From assembly GCA_016794985.1 (NCBI GenBank), contig JAEUIQ010000107.1, positions 62,001 through 126,000 of the forward strand: a stretch of DNA of 64,000 nucleotides, in the 5' to 3' direction. The notes below the pieces were generated by a model. The model was not told where the DNA came from. It made no database searches and saw only the letters and a program-made list of their open reading frames with translations. A program made the position numbers and the translations under genes. This document shows, one piece after another, positions 27,325-36,652 of this stretch (position 1 is the stretch's first letter; each line of letters begins with the position of its first letter). The DNA comes from Planctomycetaceae bacterium. GTDB taxonomy: Bacteria; Planctomycetota; Planctomycetia; Pirellulales; Pirellulaceae.

Positions 27325-28122
27325 TTAAGGAATCGTTAGATATCGAATGAAATTGCGAAAGGGCTGATTGGATACGAAGGCTTTGGGTTGTCCGGCCCAG
27401 CCCTGACTAATGTAGGTGCCGGCTGGCAAGGCACGTGGAATCAACGATTTGTATCCACCTTGCCCGCTCTGTGGTTGGGCTGGCGCGACTGGATAGAACC
27501 CTGGCTGTTGGATTGGACCGTAGACGCCGCCCGATTGCGGAGCCAAAACAGGCTGTTGATTGGCAAAGGGTTGTTGCACCATTCCGGGCTGAAACGCGGT
27601 GGGCTGAGTCAACATCTGAGTTTGACATGAAGCACAAGTGCCGTAGGGAACCGCGGCAACTTGATAGGGCGTCCCGGCAGCCACTCCCGAGTTCATCGGC
27701 ACGTACTGAACGGTCGGTACCAAGTAGTTGCCGTTTCCAGTGGGGATCGCCGCATAGTTTGGAGCAGCCTGTTGCGGCAACGGAGCTGACGTCAAATACG
27801 CACCCGCTGGCACGACATTTTCGCGAACCGTCGTGATGGTATTGCCGGTCCCAGGAAAGTGAGTCGTGGAAACCACACCGCCAGCAACCGGTGACGAGGA
27901 TTCAACCCATTCCGAGTTGTATTCGGTGGTTCGCACCTGAGTTTCGGTCCCCAATCGACTTGGCGTCCCCACTAGGCCGCCGGTCTGACCAAACGCGGAA
28001 CTCGAAACAGCAACTACTAATAACGCGGTCGCTCCGGACCAAACTCGTTGAGCCAATTTGGTCCCCAACGAGTGTGAAAGGTCAGACAGCAGACAGCGAT
28101 CTTTCGCAATCATTCGCAGCAT
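27325..28122 (-). CDS. Secreted Gln/Pro-rich hypothetical protein
   Basis: 265 residues with an N-terminal export segment (SGATALLVVAVSSSAFGQ). The mature part is low in charge and rich in Pro, Gln, Gly, Val and Thr (for example VQQPFANQQPVLAPQSGG), with one CASC pair. The C-terminus (QGWAGQPKAFVSNQPFRNFIRYLTIP) looks folded. It resembles proline-rich exported proteins often seen in planctomycetes, but I cannot name a family. It lies between the selenoprotein gene and a divergent aminotransferase. Confidence 0.68.
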   Translation of the reverse strand: MLRMIAKDRCLLSDLSHSLGTKLAQRVWSGATALLVVAVSSSAFGQTGGLVGTPSRLGTETQVRTTEYNSEWVESSSPVAGGVVSTTHFPGTGNTITTVRENVVPAGAYLTSAPLPQQAAPNYAAIPTGNGNYLVPTVQYVPMNSGVAAGTPYQVAAVPYGTCASCQTQMLTQPTAFQPGMVQQPFANQQPVLAPQSGGVYGPIQQPGFYPVAPAQPQSGQGGYKSLIPRALPAGTYISQGWAGQPKAFVSNQPFRNFIRYLTIP

Positions 28123-28374
28123 CGTTCGGAGTTTCCGTGGAAAGTTGGAAGGAATCGGCTCGCATTCACTGCGGAGCGCCTCGGTGACTGGTCGCCAAAC
28201 GGCAGGCCCCGTTCATCAATTACTCGATGAGTACCGAGCAAGTTCGCAGACGCATCTCAATTCTAGCTCAAAAAGCACATTTTGGCCAATGTTCAATTTC
28301 TGGAGGCGTGGTACATTCTGAGCCGTTCCTTCTGGCTTGGTCCGCGAGGACCGATTTTGTGGAGTCCAAACACG

Positions 28375-29583
28375 ATGTTCGAGCACCTGACAACTGCCCC
28401 AGACGACCCAATTCTTGGTCTAAACGAAAAATTCAAGCAAGATCAGCGTGACCACCGCGTGAACTTGATCATCGGCATTTACCAGGATGAAACGGGGGAA
28501 ATCCCCGAGTTTCGGGCAGTTTCCGAGGCCCGACGTCGGATCAGCAGCAATGTCAAAGCCAATTACTTGGGGATCGACGGGGACCAAGCTTATGCCCAGC
28601 TAGCATCGGAGCTGATTTTGGGATCCGATAATCCGCGTTTCCGAGAAGGCAATTGGGTCGGGGCTCAATCGTTGGGCGGAACCGGTGGCTTGCGGGTCGT
28701 AGCGGATTTTCTGGGGCGCTGCCGAGTCACCGACACGGTATGGCACACCAATCCGACCTGGGTCAATCACCAGTCGATTTTCAACGCGGCCGGATTGCAG
28801 ACCAAGCCATTTCCTTATTTGGACGCGGCCGGACGCGGGTTGGACTTTTCATCAATGATGTCGGCGTTGGAGCAAGTGCCCACGGGACACGCGGTTCTCT
28901 TGCATGGTTGCTGCCATAATCCGACAGGTGTGGATCCGACGGCTGAGCAATGGCAAGCGATTGTTGATGTTCTCAAGCGCCGAAGTCTGCTCCCGATTTT
29001 GGATTGCGCGTACCAAGGATTCGGCGACGGGCTGGAAGCGGATGTCTTGGCTTGTCGTTTGGTTTCTTCGCAGCTCCATGAAGCGATTATCGTGCAGTCG
29101 TTTTCCAAAAACTTCAGTCTCTACAATCAGCGTGTGGGGGCAGTGTTGTTTTTGACCAAGGACAGCGCGCAAGCGGCGACCCTGCGTTCCCAAGTCAAGG
29201 CTGCGATTCGTGCGAATTACTCGAACCCGCCTCAATACGGCGCGGCTCTGGTTCGCACGGTTCTCGGCGACAAAGAACTATGTGCGGATTGGAAGCGTGA
29301 ATTGGAAGCGATGCGCCAGCGGATCGCGGCTCTGCGGCAACGGTTTTCAGAGTCCTTGCGCGAGAAGTGCGATCATGATTTTTCGCACATCGCGCAGCAA
29401 AAAGGAATGTTCAGTTTCTCTGGTTTGACTGCCGAACAAGTCGTTCATTTGCGCGACGAGTTCGGGATCTACTTTGTGGGCAACGGTCGCATGAACGTGG
29501 CGGGCCTGAACGAGCGCAACCTAGAAGTCACCACCCGCGCCATCGCCGAAGTCGTCGGCCGCTGCCCAGTGAGTGCGAGTTGA
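28375..29583 (+). CDS. Aromatic/aspartate aminotransferase (class I PLP enzyme)
   Basis: 402 residues from ATG 28375, with GGAG about 10 bases before it; the open frame extends upstream but without similarity. It begins like AspC/TyrB (DPILGLNEKFKQDQRDHRVNLIIGIYQDE). PLP contacts are visible in WHTNPTWVNH, HGCCHNPTGVDPT and DCAYQGFGDG, and the Schiff-base Lys245 is in QSFSKNFSLYNQRVG. It transfers amino groups between aromatic or acidic amino acids and 2-oxo acids. It has no operon partner. A hairpin lies 35 bases after the stop. Confidence 0.94.
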   Translation: MFEHLTTAPDDPILGLNEKFKQDQRDHRVNLIIGIYQDETGEIPEFRAVSEARRRISSNVKANYLGIDGDQAYAQLASELILGSDNPRFREGNWVGAQSLGGTGGLRVVADFLGRCRVTDTVWHTNPTWVNHQSIFNAAGLQTKPFPYLDAAGRGLDFSSMMSALEQVPTGHAVLLHGCCHNPTGVDPTAEQWQAIVDVLKRRSLLPILDCAYQGFGDGLEADVLACRLVSSQLHEAIIVQSFSKNFSLYNQRVGAVLFLTKDSAQAATLRSQVKAAIRANYSNPPQYGAALVRTVLGDKELCADWKRELEAMRQRIAALRQRFSESLREKCDHDFSHIAQQKGMFSFSGLTAEQVVHLRDEFGIYFVGNGRMNVAGLNERNLEVTTRAIAEVVGRCPVSAS

Positions 29584-29617
29584 GTTTGACGCCTTGCCGC
29601 GTACCACTCCGCTAGTC

Positions 29618-29664
29618 AGATTATTCGGCCAGTGTCGCGGATCCGTAGCTGGGCGGAATAATCT
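29618..29664. repeat. Inverted repeat downstream of aminotransferase
   Basis: Arms at 29618-29630 and 29652-29664 (13 bases, one mismatch; core AGATTATTC / GAATAATCT) enclose a 21-base loop. There is no T-run, so it is not a standard intrinsic terminator. It could be a transcript-end hairpin or the edge of a small non-coding repeat. Confidence 0.55.
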
Positions 29665-30153
29665 GTAACCGTTCACAAGATTGTCGGCCAAGTTGGGGGC
29701 TGGTGCATTCCGCAAGTCGTTCTGTTACCGTTCGGAAGCTCATTTCTGTTGGAGAGCGACTTGCCCGGCTCCGTTTGCTTTATCAGGCGACTTGCACCTA
29801 GCACCCCAGGGTTCTTGAACGGTTACGGAGTTTTCAAATCTGAATTCACCGGAGCATGCGCAACATTCCCTTGCCGACCATTCCTCCGCCAAGTCCCCTA
29901 TACACCAAGGGCTGTCGAACATGCCCGGCAAATCGCAATCCAAGCCGGTTCTGGTTGATGATCGTTGAAGAAGTAAAGATCTTGCGCATCCCCGCCGCCG
30001 AACTTGACTCATCAGTAGCGGCTTCACCGAAGGAATCGTTAGCAAATAATTGACAGAATTAGCTGGGACGCGCCAGCGTCCAATTCCGCAAAAACCGGGT
30101 GCTACTGCACTCTGGCTGATTTACAATTCATCCGGTTGATTATCGCCGATTAT
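29665..30153. other. Gene-free stretch with GTNACCGTTC repeats
   Basis: No convincing gene is present between the aminotransferase and the next gene. The only structure seen is three copies of GTNACCGTTC: 29665-29674, 29724-29733 and, inverted, 29817-29826. Similar TCGGCCA words follow GATT near 29619 and 29679. They may be ends of a small decayed repeat element. Short frames here have no recognisable domains. Confidence 0.45.
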
Positions 30154-30855
30154 TTACGGGATTTCGTTCACAATCATCAGTTCATGATTAGAACCTGCCA
30201 TAGAAAAGCTCCCTGTGATCAAACGCTCTGCCTTGATTATTTTGGTTATGCCCTGCTCATTTATGCGATATTCTGGTGATTTCGAGCATAAATCTAGGGT
30301 AATCGTTTCACGAACGGACGAACAGTTCGTTCCATCGGAAGCCGTGTGTGCGAGGTAAAACTCTGCCATGATGCGCTGGGAATCGATTACCGTATTTACC
30401 TTGCACTTCCGCAGCCAGAAACATGTGCCAATAAACGCCCGATTGTGCTTAATTCTAACAAGTTTACGATTTTGTTCGCGATTTTCGAATTCTACACCAG
30501 ACCCAATTCGACCGTAACTATGGACGCCAATTGCATTAAAGATGTTTCCGTTCCCAAGAATTCGATTTACTTTGACATTGCCAGCCATGATTTCCCCTGA
30601 GACGCAGGGAGTTGCCACGCCGACACTCGGTGGAAGAACCACTTCTTCTGTCATTGGCCCCGAAACCGGCCCGGCCGCCGCGCAGCCCAGCAGCTTCAGT
30701 TCTTCGTACGACACGATTACTCCAAAATGTTCGCCAGGTGCTTGCGGGGTACAACAACCTGAAAGGTAATAATTCAATCCGTAAGCAAATTCCAGAAAAT
30801 GCAATGGCGTGGTTGGAGGCCCAGATAGAAACGGGCGATCTTGATTTGAATTCAT
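30154..30855 (-). CDS. Hypothetical protein downstream of kinase
   Basis: 233 residues from the ATG at 30855, which has AAGGAAAG just upstream; the frame stays open to 30900. It has no signal peptide, no long hydrophobic segment and no family I recognise. It has about eight Cys, including adjacent CC, a Gly/Val-rich middle (GNVKVNRILGNGNIFNAIGVHSYGR) and a beta-rich look. It lies 68 bases after a Ser/Thr kinase on the same strand, so it may be co-transcribed and could be a substrate or partner, which is only inference from position. Confidence 0.6.
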   Translation of the reverse strand: MNSNQDRPFLSGPPTTPLHFLEFAYGLNYYLSGCCTPQAPGEHFGVIVSYEELKLLGCAAAGPVSGPMTEEVVLPPSVGVATPCVSGEIMAGNVKVNRILGNGNIFNAIGVHSYGRIGSGVEFENREQNRKLVRIKHNRAFIGTCFWLRKCKVNTVIDSQRIMAEFYLAHTASDGTNCSSVRETITLDLCSKSPEYRINEQGITKIIKAERLITGSFSMAGSNHELMIVNEIP

Positions 30856-30923
30856 CTTACTTTCCTTCATAACTGCGAAAACTAACTCGACTCGCTTCAC
30901 GCCACGGTTTCACCGTCGGCTAA

Positions 30924-33182
30924 TCAATCGACCTCCAATCGACGAACGCAGCGCAGGCCGACACGATCAGCCTGCTGGCGGTCGCAAACCTCGAACGGCG
31001 GGGTTTGCGATTGTTCGATAAACTTCAATCTGGACTCGGACCAATCCCCAAGTCCAAAGACGTGGAACTTGTCCAAACTCCCAATCTTGATATTCATTTC
31101 CGGAATCACGCGGAAGTTCCGATTAACGGTCCATTCCAAACGACTCGTGACAAGATCTCGAACATGGGGAGGAGCTTGTGTTTCGTCGATCATCGACAGA
31201 CTGGTCGGGTCGGTGACCTGAGTGGGAATGAAAGTGTCTCCCCACGGGAAATGTGTCGTCCCACCATTGGTTGCGACAAACAGCAATTCCCAAAGATCCG
31301 GCACGTTCTTCCCCACCTTTTCAGCGTAGGCGACGGCAATGTCCCAGTCAATCGAGCAAGGAGCATCGAGGTCCACATCATCTTGTACTTGAAATTTTGG
31401 AAAAATAGCCAGCAGGTCACGATAGGTAACCTCGGAATTGTCAATCAAAAACTGCCCGAGGTCTTTACGTTTATTAAGTAATTCAAATGGTCTTGTTGGC
31501 AGTGGTGAGAACTCCAGTTTTCCACCGGCCACAAACGTCATGTTGGACTTCAGTTTGGCGATGGGCACGAGACGGATCGGTTCTAGTTCATACACCCCGC
31601 CAGTGAGCAACCAGGACCGGTGTGGCAAGGCCCCCACGCCAAGATAATTACCAATCGGCCCTTCATCGGCTTTGGGAACGGTGCGGTAAATCTCGAACGC
31701 TTCTTTCCCGGATTTGGCAAGCACTTTGTAGAAGCCAGGCGCCATTTGTATTTCTTGCCCCGCGACGCTCTGACTGCCATTCGCCACGTCCCATTCGCCA
31801 GTTGTTTCATTCAAGGGAATCCACTCAAGATTTGCGTTCGCTGGCTCCGATTCGATCGTGACCGTAATCAACGGGTTGTTGGCCTCTCGTTCGTCGCGCC
31901 ACGCGTTCCAAACGCTCGCGAGCGCCCCGATCGCTACCACAGCAACACCGGCAAACCCGTAGCGACGACCATACGTCTTCAAAACTCGTGCGTCCCAACG
32001 ACGATAAGTACTGACGGTTTTGCCTGCCAAGTATCGTCGCAAATCCCCAGCAAACTCGTGTGCGGTACGATACCGGTCTTCCGGCGTCTTCGCTAAGGCT
32101 TTTAAAATAATGGACTCCAATGCCGCATCAACCTTCTTGTTTCGTAGTCGAGGTGGCACGGTGGGGCGATGAACGATCTCTTCATAGATCGATTCCGATG
32201 CGCCCGTGAACGGCAGGGTGTTCGTCACCAAGTGGTAAAGGATTACACCCATTCCGTACACATCGGTCCACGTGTCGATTCGATTCAAGCGTCCTTGCAC
32301 CTGCTCGGGTGACATGAATGCGGGTGTGCCGATGGGGCTTCCCGGATTGGCGATTGATTCGAACTGAGCTGTTCGACTATGGGACAAACCAAAGTCCAAG
32401 ACAACAGGTTCCAAGTTGTCGGTGATTAAAATGTTGCCCGGCTTGAGATCACGATGGATCACATCGGCTTGATGCGCATGTTCCATTGCTTCAGCGATTT
32501 TGAGCATGACTTGGCACGACGTCTTGATGTCGGGCCGATTGGTCGCCGCCCAACGGCCAAGTGTCATGCCAGGGATAAGGTCACTAACGATAAACGTCAT
32601 GCCTTCAATTTCACCAACATCATAAATTCGTACAATGTTGGGATGACTCAATCGACTGGCAGCACGAGCTTCGCGGAGAAAGATATCTCGATCGAGTCGC
32701 TCCACCTTGGGAATCTTGAGGGCGACATCACGGAGTAATTTTGTGTCCCACGCTCGGTACACTTTTCCATACGAGCCTTCACCCAAGACTTCCTTGAGTT
32801 GAAATCGCTCCGGCAGTCGGGATCCCCCACTTGTCTTGGCCGGCTCAAACAATTTGGTGGAGAAAAGTACCACAGAACGATACCCGCAGTTCGCACAAAC
32901 CGGTTCGGCTGCAACACCCGTGTTTGATGGTTGCGTCTGTCCGCATTGCGGACAGGATGGACCTCGTTGCGCGTCCCCGCGTGTTCCCAGTCGACCTGCT
33001 AACTCGTAGAAAATCCTTTCTTCGAACTTGGCTAACTCGCTCGAATCAGGAAAATGACTGTCCCAGTCCCGGTGATTCATGATAAAGGTTCGCAAGTCAC
33101 CCGACACCACGCCCGGTGGTAACATCGAGAACAATCGATCGCAAACAATTTTCAGAAGTTCGGAATGGGGCTTTCCTGCCAT
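30924..33182 (-). CDS. Ser/Thr protein kinase with zinc ribbon and FGE/sulfatase-modifying-factor-like C-terminus
   Basis: 752 residues. Residues 77-99 hold a zinc-ribbon pattern (CPQC and CANC). The kinase domain (about 125-390) has GEGSYGKVY, Lys156 in VALKI, HRDLKPGN (Asp245), DFGLS (Asp263) and GTPAFMSPEQ, so it should be active. One membrane span lies near residues 408-427. The extracytoplasmic part includes a PEGA-like region and ends in a formylglycine-generating-enzyme-like domain (FLIDNSEVTYRDLLA, THFPWGDTF, RVGLRCVRR). FGE-like domains fused to kinases are often binding modules rather than enzymes. It is probably a transmembrane sensor kinase. Confidence 0.9.
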   Translation of the reverse strand: MAGKPHSELLKIVCDRLFSMLPPGVVSGDLRTFIMNHRDWDSHFPDSSELAKFEERIFYELAGRLGTRGDAQRGPSCPQCGQTQPSNTGVAAEPVCANCGYRSVVLFSTKLFEPAKTSGGSRLPERFQLKEVLGEGSYGKVYRAWDTKLLRDVALKIPKVERLDRDIFLREARAASRLSHPNIVRIYDVGEIEGMTFIVSDLIPGMTLGRWAATNRPDIKTSCQVMLKIAEAMEHAHQADVIHRDLKPGNILITDNLEPVVLDFGLSHSRTAQFESIANPGSPIGTPAFMSPEQVQGRLNRIDTWTDVYGMGVILYHLVTNTLPFTGASESIYEEIVHRPTVPPRLRNKKVDAALESIILKALAKTPEDRYRTAHEFAGDLRRYLAGKTVSTYRRWDARVLKTYGRRYGFAGVAVVAIGALASVWNAWRDEREANNPLITVTIESEPANANLEWIPLNETTGEWDVANGSQSVAGQEIQMAPGFYKVLAKSGKEAFEIYRTVPKADEGPIGNYLGVGALPHRSWLLTGGVYELEPIRLVPIAKLKSNMTFVAGGKLEFSPLPTRPFELLNKRKDLGQFLIDNSEVTYRDLLAIFPKFQVQDDVDLDAPCSIDWDIAVAYAEKVGKNVPDLWELLFVATNGGTTHFPWGDTFIPTQVTDPTSLSMIDETQAPPHVRDLVTSRLEWTVNRNFRVIPEMNIKIGSLDKFHVFGLGDWSESRLKFIEQSQTPPFEVCDRQQADRVGLRCVRRLEVD

Positions 33183-33329
33183 GGTAGATCTGTTTCTTGT
33201 TCAAGGAGAATGGTGCCAAGAGGTAACAGAAATCAGCTAAGAATCTGCTTCAAACAGTTCGAGAGGATCGTGGCTAGTATATCGCGTCGATAGAGAGAAA
33301 CAATAGTCGGTCGCCCAGCCCAAATTCCA

Positions 33330-34097
33330 CTATCGCCACACGCCTTCGACCACCAACTTTAGAGCGGTGGCCATAGTCATGGCAATGATCAAGTATCGAA
33401 AGGCTTTTTCAGGGATGCGGCGAACGATGGAAATTCCCAACATCACGCCAATAAAGATCGCAGGGAGCACCACGATATTCGCCGCAAACGAGTACCAAGT
33501 AATGTTCTTCCAAAACCCGATTTGCAGCGGAACCTTCATCAAGTTGATCGCCAGAAAGAACCAAGCAATCGTACCCATGTAATTGTTTTTCGGAATTCGA
33601 GTCGCCAGCATGTAGACGGCCATGACTGGACCGGCCGCGTTGCCGATCATGGTCGTGAAACCTCCGAGCCATCCAAAGCTGAAGCCGAGCCAAGGACGCT
33701 GGCTGACCCATTTCGAGAGATCCACCGACTCCTGCAATAGTAGCAGAACGACGGTGCCAATAATGATCCATCCGATCATGCTGGTGAACACCGCGTCCGA
33801 GACCTGCAACCCCAGCCAAGTCCCGCACAGAACTCCGATGATGGCGGGCGGCAACAATCGCAGCAGATATTTCCAATCCGTGTGTCGGTGATAGTGACGC
33901 ACGGCAAACAGGTCCGCCATGCACAAAATCGGCAAGAGCAAGCCCGTTGAAGGCCGCCCGCCGAAGGTCGCTGCCATCAAGGGAACCACCAACATGCTCA
34001 AGCCCTTGAGTCCGGCCTTGGCCATGCCCGAAAGCAACGCGGCGATCACCAAGACGGTCCACTGCTCGATAGAATACTGCGTGAAGATGTCTTCCAT
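33330..34097 (-). CDS. TauE/SafE-family sulfite/anion exporter-like permease
   Basis: 255 residues, almost wholly hydrophobic, with about eight membrane segments. The first repeat (VIAALLSGMAKAGLKGLSMLVVPLMAATFGG) and the mid-protein GWLGGFTTMIGNAAGPVMAVYML are typical of TauE/SafE, which has two four-helix repeats. Members export sulfite, sulfoacetate or related organic anions; the substrate here is unknown. It is flanked by the kinase and ftsH on the same strand, with more than 100 bases on each side, so it is probably its own transcript. Confidence 0.9.
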   Translation of the reverse strand: MEDIFTQYSIEQWTVLVIAALLSGMAKAGLKGLSMLVVPLMAATFGGRPSTGLLLPILCMADLFAVRHYHRHTDWKYLLRLLPPAIIGVLCGTWLGLQVSDAVFTSMIGWIIIGTVVLLLLQESVDLSKWVSQRPWLGFSFGWLGGFTTMIGNAAGPVMAVYMLATRIPKNNYMGTIAWFFLAINLMKVPLQIGFWKNITWYSFAANIVVLPAIFIGVMLGISIVRRIPEKAFRYLIIAMTMATALKLVVEGVWR

Positions 34098-34205
34098 TGA
34101 CCCTCTACACTTGTGTCAGGTTTGACCTAATAAATCGGGTCACAGCTCTGAATGATTGACTCATCCCGTGCGGAGAAATGTGATCGGTTGAACGGCAACA
34201 AAGCA

Positions 34206-36383
34206 CTACGCAGTTTCCTCGGCTGCCCCATTGCCGACTTCAGCATCCAGATCTACCGCATCCAGAGACTCCGAGTTCTTCGTCAAACGAGCCGTCCGCC
34301 CAAACAGCGAATCGCGGCGAATCGTGTGCGAACTGTCGCGAACTAAAACGCGAGGACCAAGGATTTGTTTCAGCTCCTCGCTGCCCACCGACTCGACTTC
34401 CATCAACCGGACCGTGATGTCTTCCAGGTGTTGGCTGCGATGTTCCAATATTTGCCGAGTGAGTTTCATCTGTTCATCGATGATTCGCTGGACTTCGGCA
34501 TCGATCTTTTGCAGCGTGTCTTCACTCAGGATCCTGCCATTGTCTTGGCTCAAGCCAGGCAGGAAGGCACTGCGCGTCGTTCCGCTATAGTTGATGCGAC
34601 CCAACGAACTCATTCCAAACTCGGTCACCATTCGATAAGCCAAGTCCGTAGCACGTTCCAAGTCATTTTGTGCGCCAGTCGAAACTTCGGGGTAGACCAG
34701 CTCCTCGGCCAAGGTTCCCGCCAAAAGAATTTTGATCTGACTTTCCAATTCGCCTTTGGTCATCAGGTAACGATCTTCGTCTGGACGCTGCATGGTGTAG
34801 CCTAGTGCAGCAAACCCGCGTGGGATGATCGAAACTTTGTGAACGGGGTCGGTATTCGGCAGCGCATAAGCGACCAACGCATGGCCCGCTTCATGATACG
34901 CGACACGACGTTTTTCGTCTTCGTTCATGACCCGCTTCTTCTTTTCGAGTCCAGCGGTGACGCGTTCAATTCCTTCGTAGAATTCGTCGATCGTTACCAG
35001 GTCCTTGTCTTTGCGAGCTGCCAACAACGCAGCTTCGTTGACCAAGTTGGCCAGATCCGCGCCCACAAATCCGCTGGTCATGGCGGCGATGTGTTTCAAG
35101 TTGACGTCGTCAGCCAGTTTCACGTTCTTCACGTGGACACTAAGGATCTTCTCTCGCCCGTGGATGTCGGGACGATCGACCAAGACCTGTCGATCAAAAC
35201 GACCCGGTCGCAGGAGAGCCGCGTCGAGTGTCTCGGGGCGGTTCGTCGCCGCCATGACAATGACACCCGAGTTCGAATCAAAGCCATCCATCTCGACCAA
35301 CAAGGCATTAAGTGTTTGCTCACGTTCGTCATGGCTCGGGATTGCGCCATTGCCACGCGACTTGCCTAAGGCATCTAGCTCGTCGATGAAAATGATGCAG
35401 GGGGACTTGGCGACGGCTTGTTGGAACGTATCTCGGACGCGAGCAGCACCGACGCCTACAAACATTTCGACAAAGTCGCTACCCGACAAACTAAAGAACG
35501 GGACCCCTGCTTCACCGGCCACGGCTTTCGCCAATAAGGTCTTCCCGGTTCCCGGTGGGCCGACCAATAAAACGCCTTTCGGAATTCGGCCTCCGAGTCG
35601 TTGGTATTTTTCAGCGTTGCTGAGGAAGTCGACGACTTCTTTGACTTCTTCCACCGCTTCATCGATGCCCGCGACACTGTTGAAGGAGATCCCATGATCT
35701 TCATTGGCGTACAGGCGACCGCGGCTCCGAGCGAACTGCATCGGCCCCGCTCCGCCGGCCATGCGAGTGTAAAAGAAGAACAACAGCCCGCCGACAATCG
35801 CAATGGTTACCAGCGTGGGTCCGTACCGATCAAAGAAACTGCGATCCACGACGTCGAATTGAAAGCCACGCGAATTCAACTCGCGCAAGAATTGACTATA
35901 GGCCTCATTGCCGTCCGGCGGAGTTGATGTGAAATACTTCTCACCTTCCGGCTTCTTCGAGTTTTGATCTTTGTCCAAATACTCGACGGTGACTTTGCCC
36001 CGAACTTCCCGCTGATTGATTTGTTGAATCCGCAGGTTCTTCAGCCGAACTTTGGTTTTTTCGTTGAGATCGCCCGCGATGTATTCACCGGTTTCGGTCC
36101 CGGAAATAACGGGCTGTCCCTCGCTGTCCAATCTAGTGACCTCGATCAATTGCCGCAAATCACTGGTACGAATGTAAACGCTGTTGGCATTTTCATACAA
36201 CGTGTACGCAATGGCGACGACCGATAATGCAATGGCCAGGAACAGCCAAGGCCGTGGACGATTGAGTCCACCATCGCGATCCTTCGACGAATGGTTGGGG
36301 CCCGAGGATTTCGGGCGGTTCGAATCCCCACCCTGCTGACGACGAGACTTTGAATCCGGCGAGTCCGACGAGTTTTTCGACAT
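34206..36383 (-). CDS. ftsH: ATP-dependent zinc metalloprotease FtsH
   Basis: 725 residues from the ATG at 36383. A polar N-terminus rich in Ser/Asp/Arg precedes TM1 (PWLFLAIALSVVAIAY). A periplasmic domain of about 125 residues follows, then TM2 (LVTIAIVGGLLFFFY). The AAA module has Walker A GPPGTGKT at about 275-282, IIFIDELDALGK and ATNRPETLDAALLRPGRFDR. The M41 protease has HEAGH at about 495. FtsH is a membrane hexamer that degrades unfolded and regulatory proteins. A short acidic tail ends the protein. It is divergent from dxr. Confidence 0.96.
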   Translation of the reverse strand: MSKNSSDSPDSKSRRQQGGDSNRPKSSGPNHSSKDRDGGLNRPRPWLFLAIALSVVAIAYTLYENANSVYIRTSDLRQLIEVTRLDSEGQPVISGTETGEYIAGDLNEKTKVRLKNLRIQQINQREVRGKVTVEYLDKDQNSKKPEGEKYFTSTPPDGNEAYSQFLRELNSRGFQFDVVDRSFFDRYGPTLVTIAIVGGLLFFFYTRMAGGAGPMQFARSRGRLYANEDHGISFNSVAGIDEAVEEVKEVVDFLSNAEKYQRLGGRIPKGVLLVGPPGTGKTLLAKAVAGEAGVPFFSLSGSDFVEMFVGVGAARVRDTFQQAVAKSPCIIFIDELDALGKSRGNGAIPSHDEREQTLNALLVEMDGFDSNSGVIVMAATNRPETLDAALLRPGRFDRQVLVDRPDIHGREKILSVHVKNVKLADDVNLKHIAAMTSGFVGADLANLVNEAALLAARKDKDLVTIDEFYEGIERVTAGLEKKKRVMNEDEKRRVAYHEAGHALVAYALPNTDPVHKVSIIPRGFAALGYTMQRPDEDRYLMTKGELESQIKILLAGTLAEELVYPEVSTGAQNDLERATDLAYRMVTEFGMSSLGRINYSGTTRSAFLPGLSQDNGRILSEDTLQKIDAEVQRIIDEQMKLTRQILEHRSQHLEDITVRLMEVESVGSEELKQILGPRVLVRDSSHTIRRDSLFGRTARLTKNSESLDAVDLDAEVGNGAAEETA

Positions 36384-36415
36384 TGTATCTTTACGGCAAC
36401 GAGGCGATGGTCGTA

Positions 36416-36433
36416 GGAACGGTCTATCGTTCC
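36416..36433. repeat. Small perfect inverted repeat in the ftsH-dxr spacer
   Basis: GGAACG and CGTTCC arms surround a 6-base spacer, starting 33 bases before the ftsH ATG on that gene's leader side. It could be an operator or a 5' leader hairpin. No promoter boxes are clear. Confidence 0.35.
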
Positions 36434-36652
36434 ACGAACAAGTTGGCCCCTTGTATCGCGGGACGTCGTGCATCCCGGACTTTAGCTATGCTACGAACGA
36501 TCCTGGCTGCGGACAAGCAGCGCCGCGCGGGGTAAGAAAAGTTGAACCGACCCCGGGACGGGATTTTCCAATCAATCCGGCGATGCCGATTACGGGCGAC
36601 CAATCGTTTGCTACAATCTGGTCTTTGCGATCGAGGTTCGAGGAGTGTGAGC

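Noticed and set aside
33409..34062. 217-residue frame inside the TauE/SafE gene
   Set aside because: It is a shifted-frame shadow of a clear membrane transporter; polar and His/Arg-rich.
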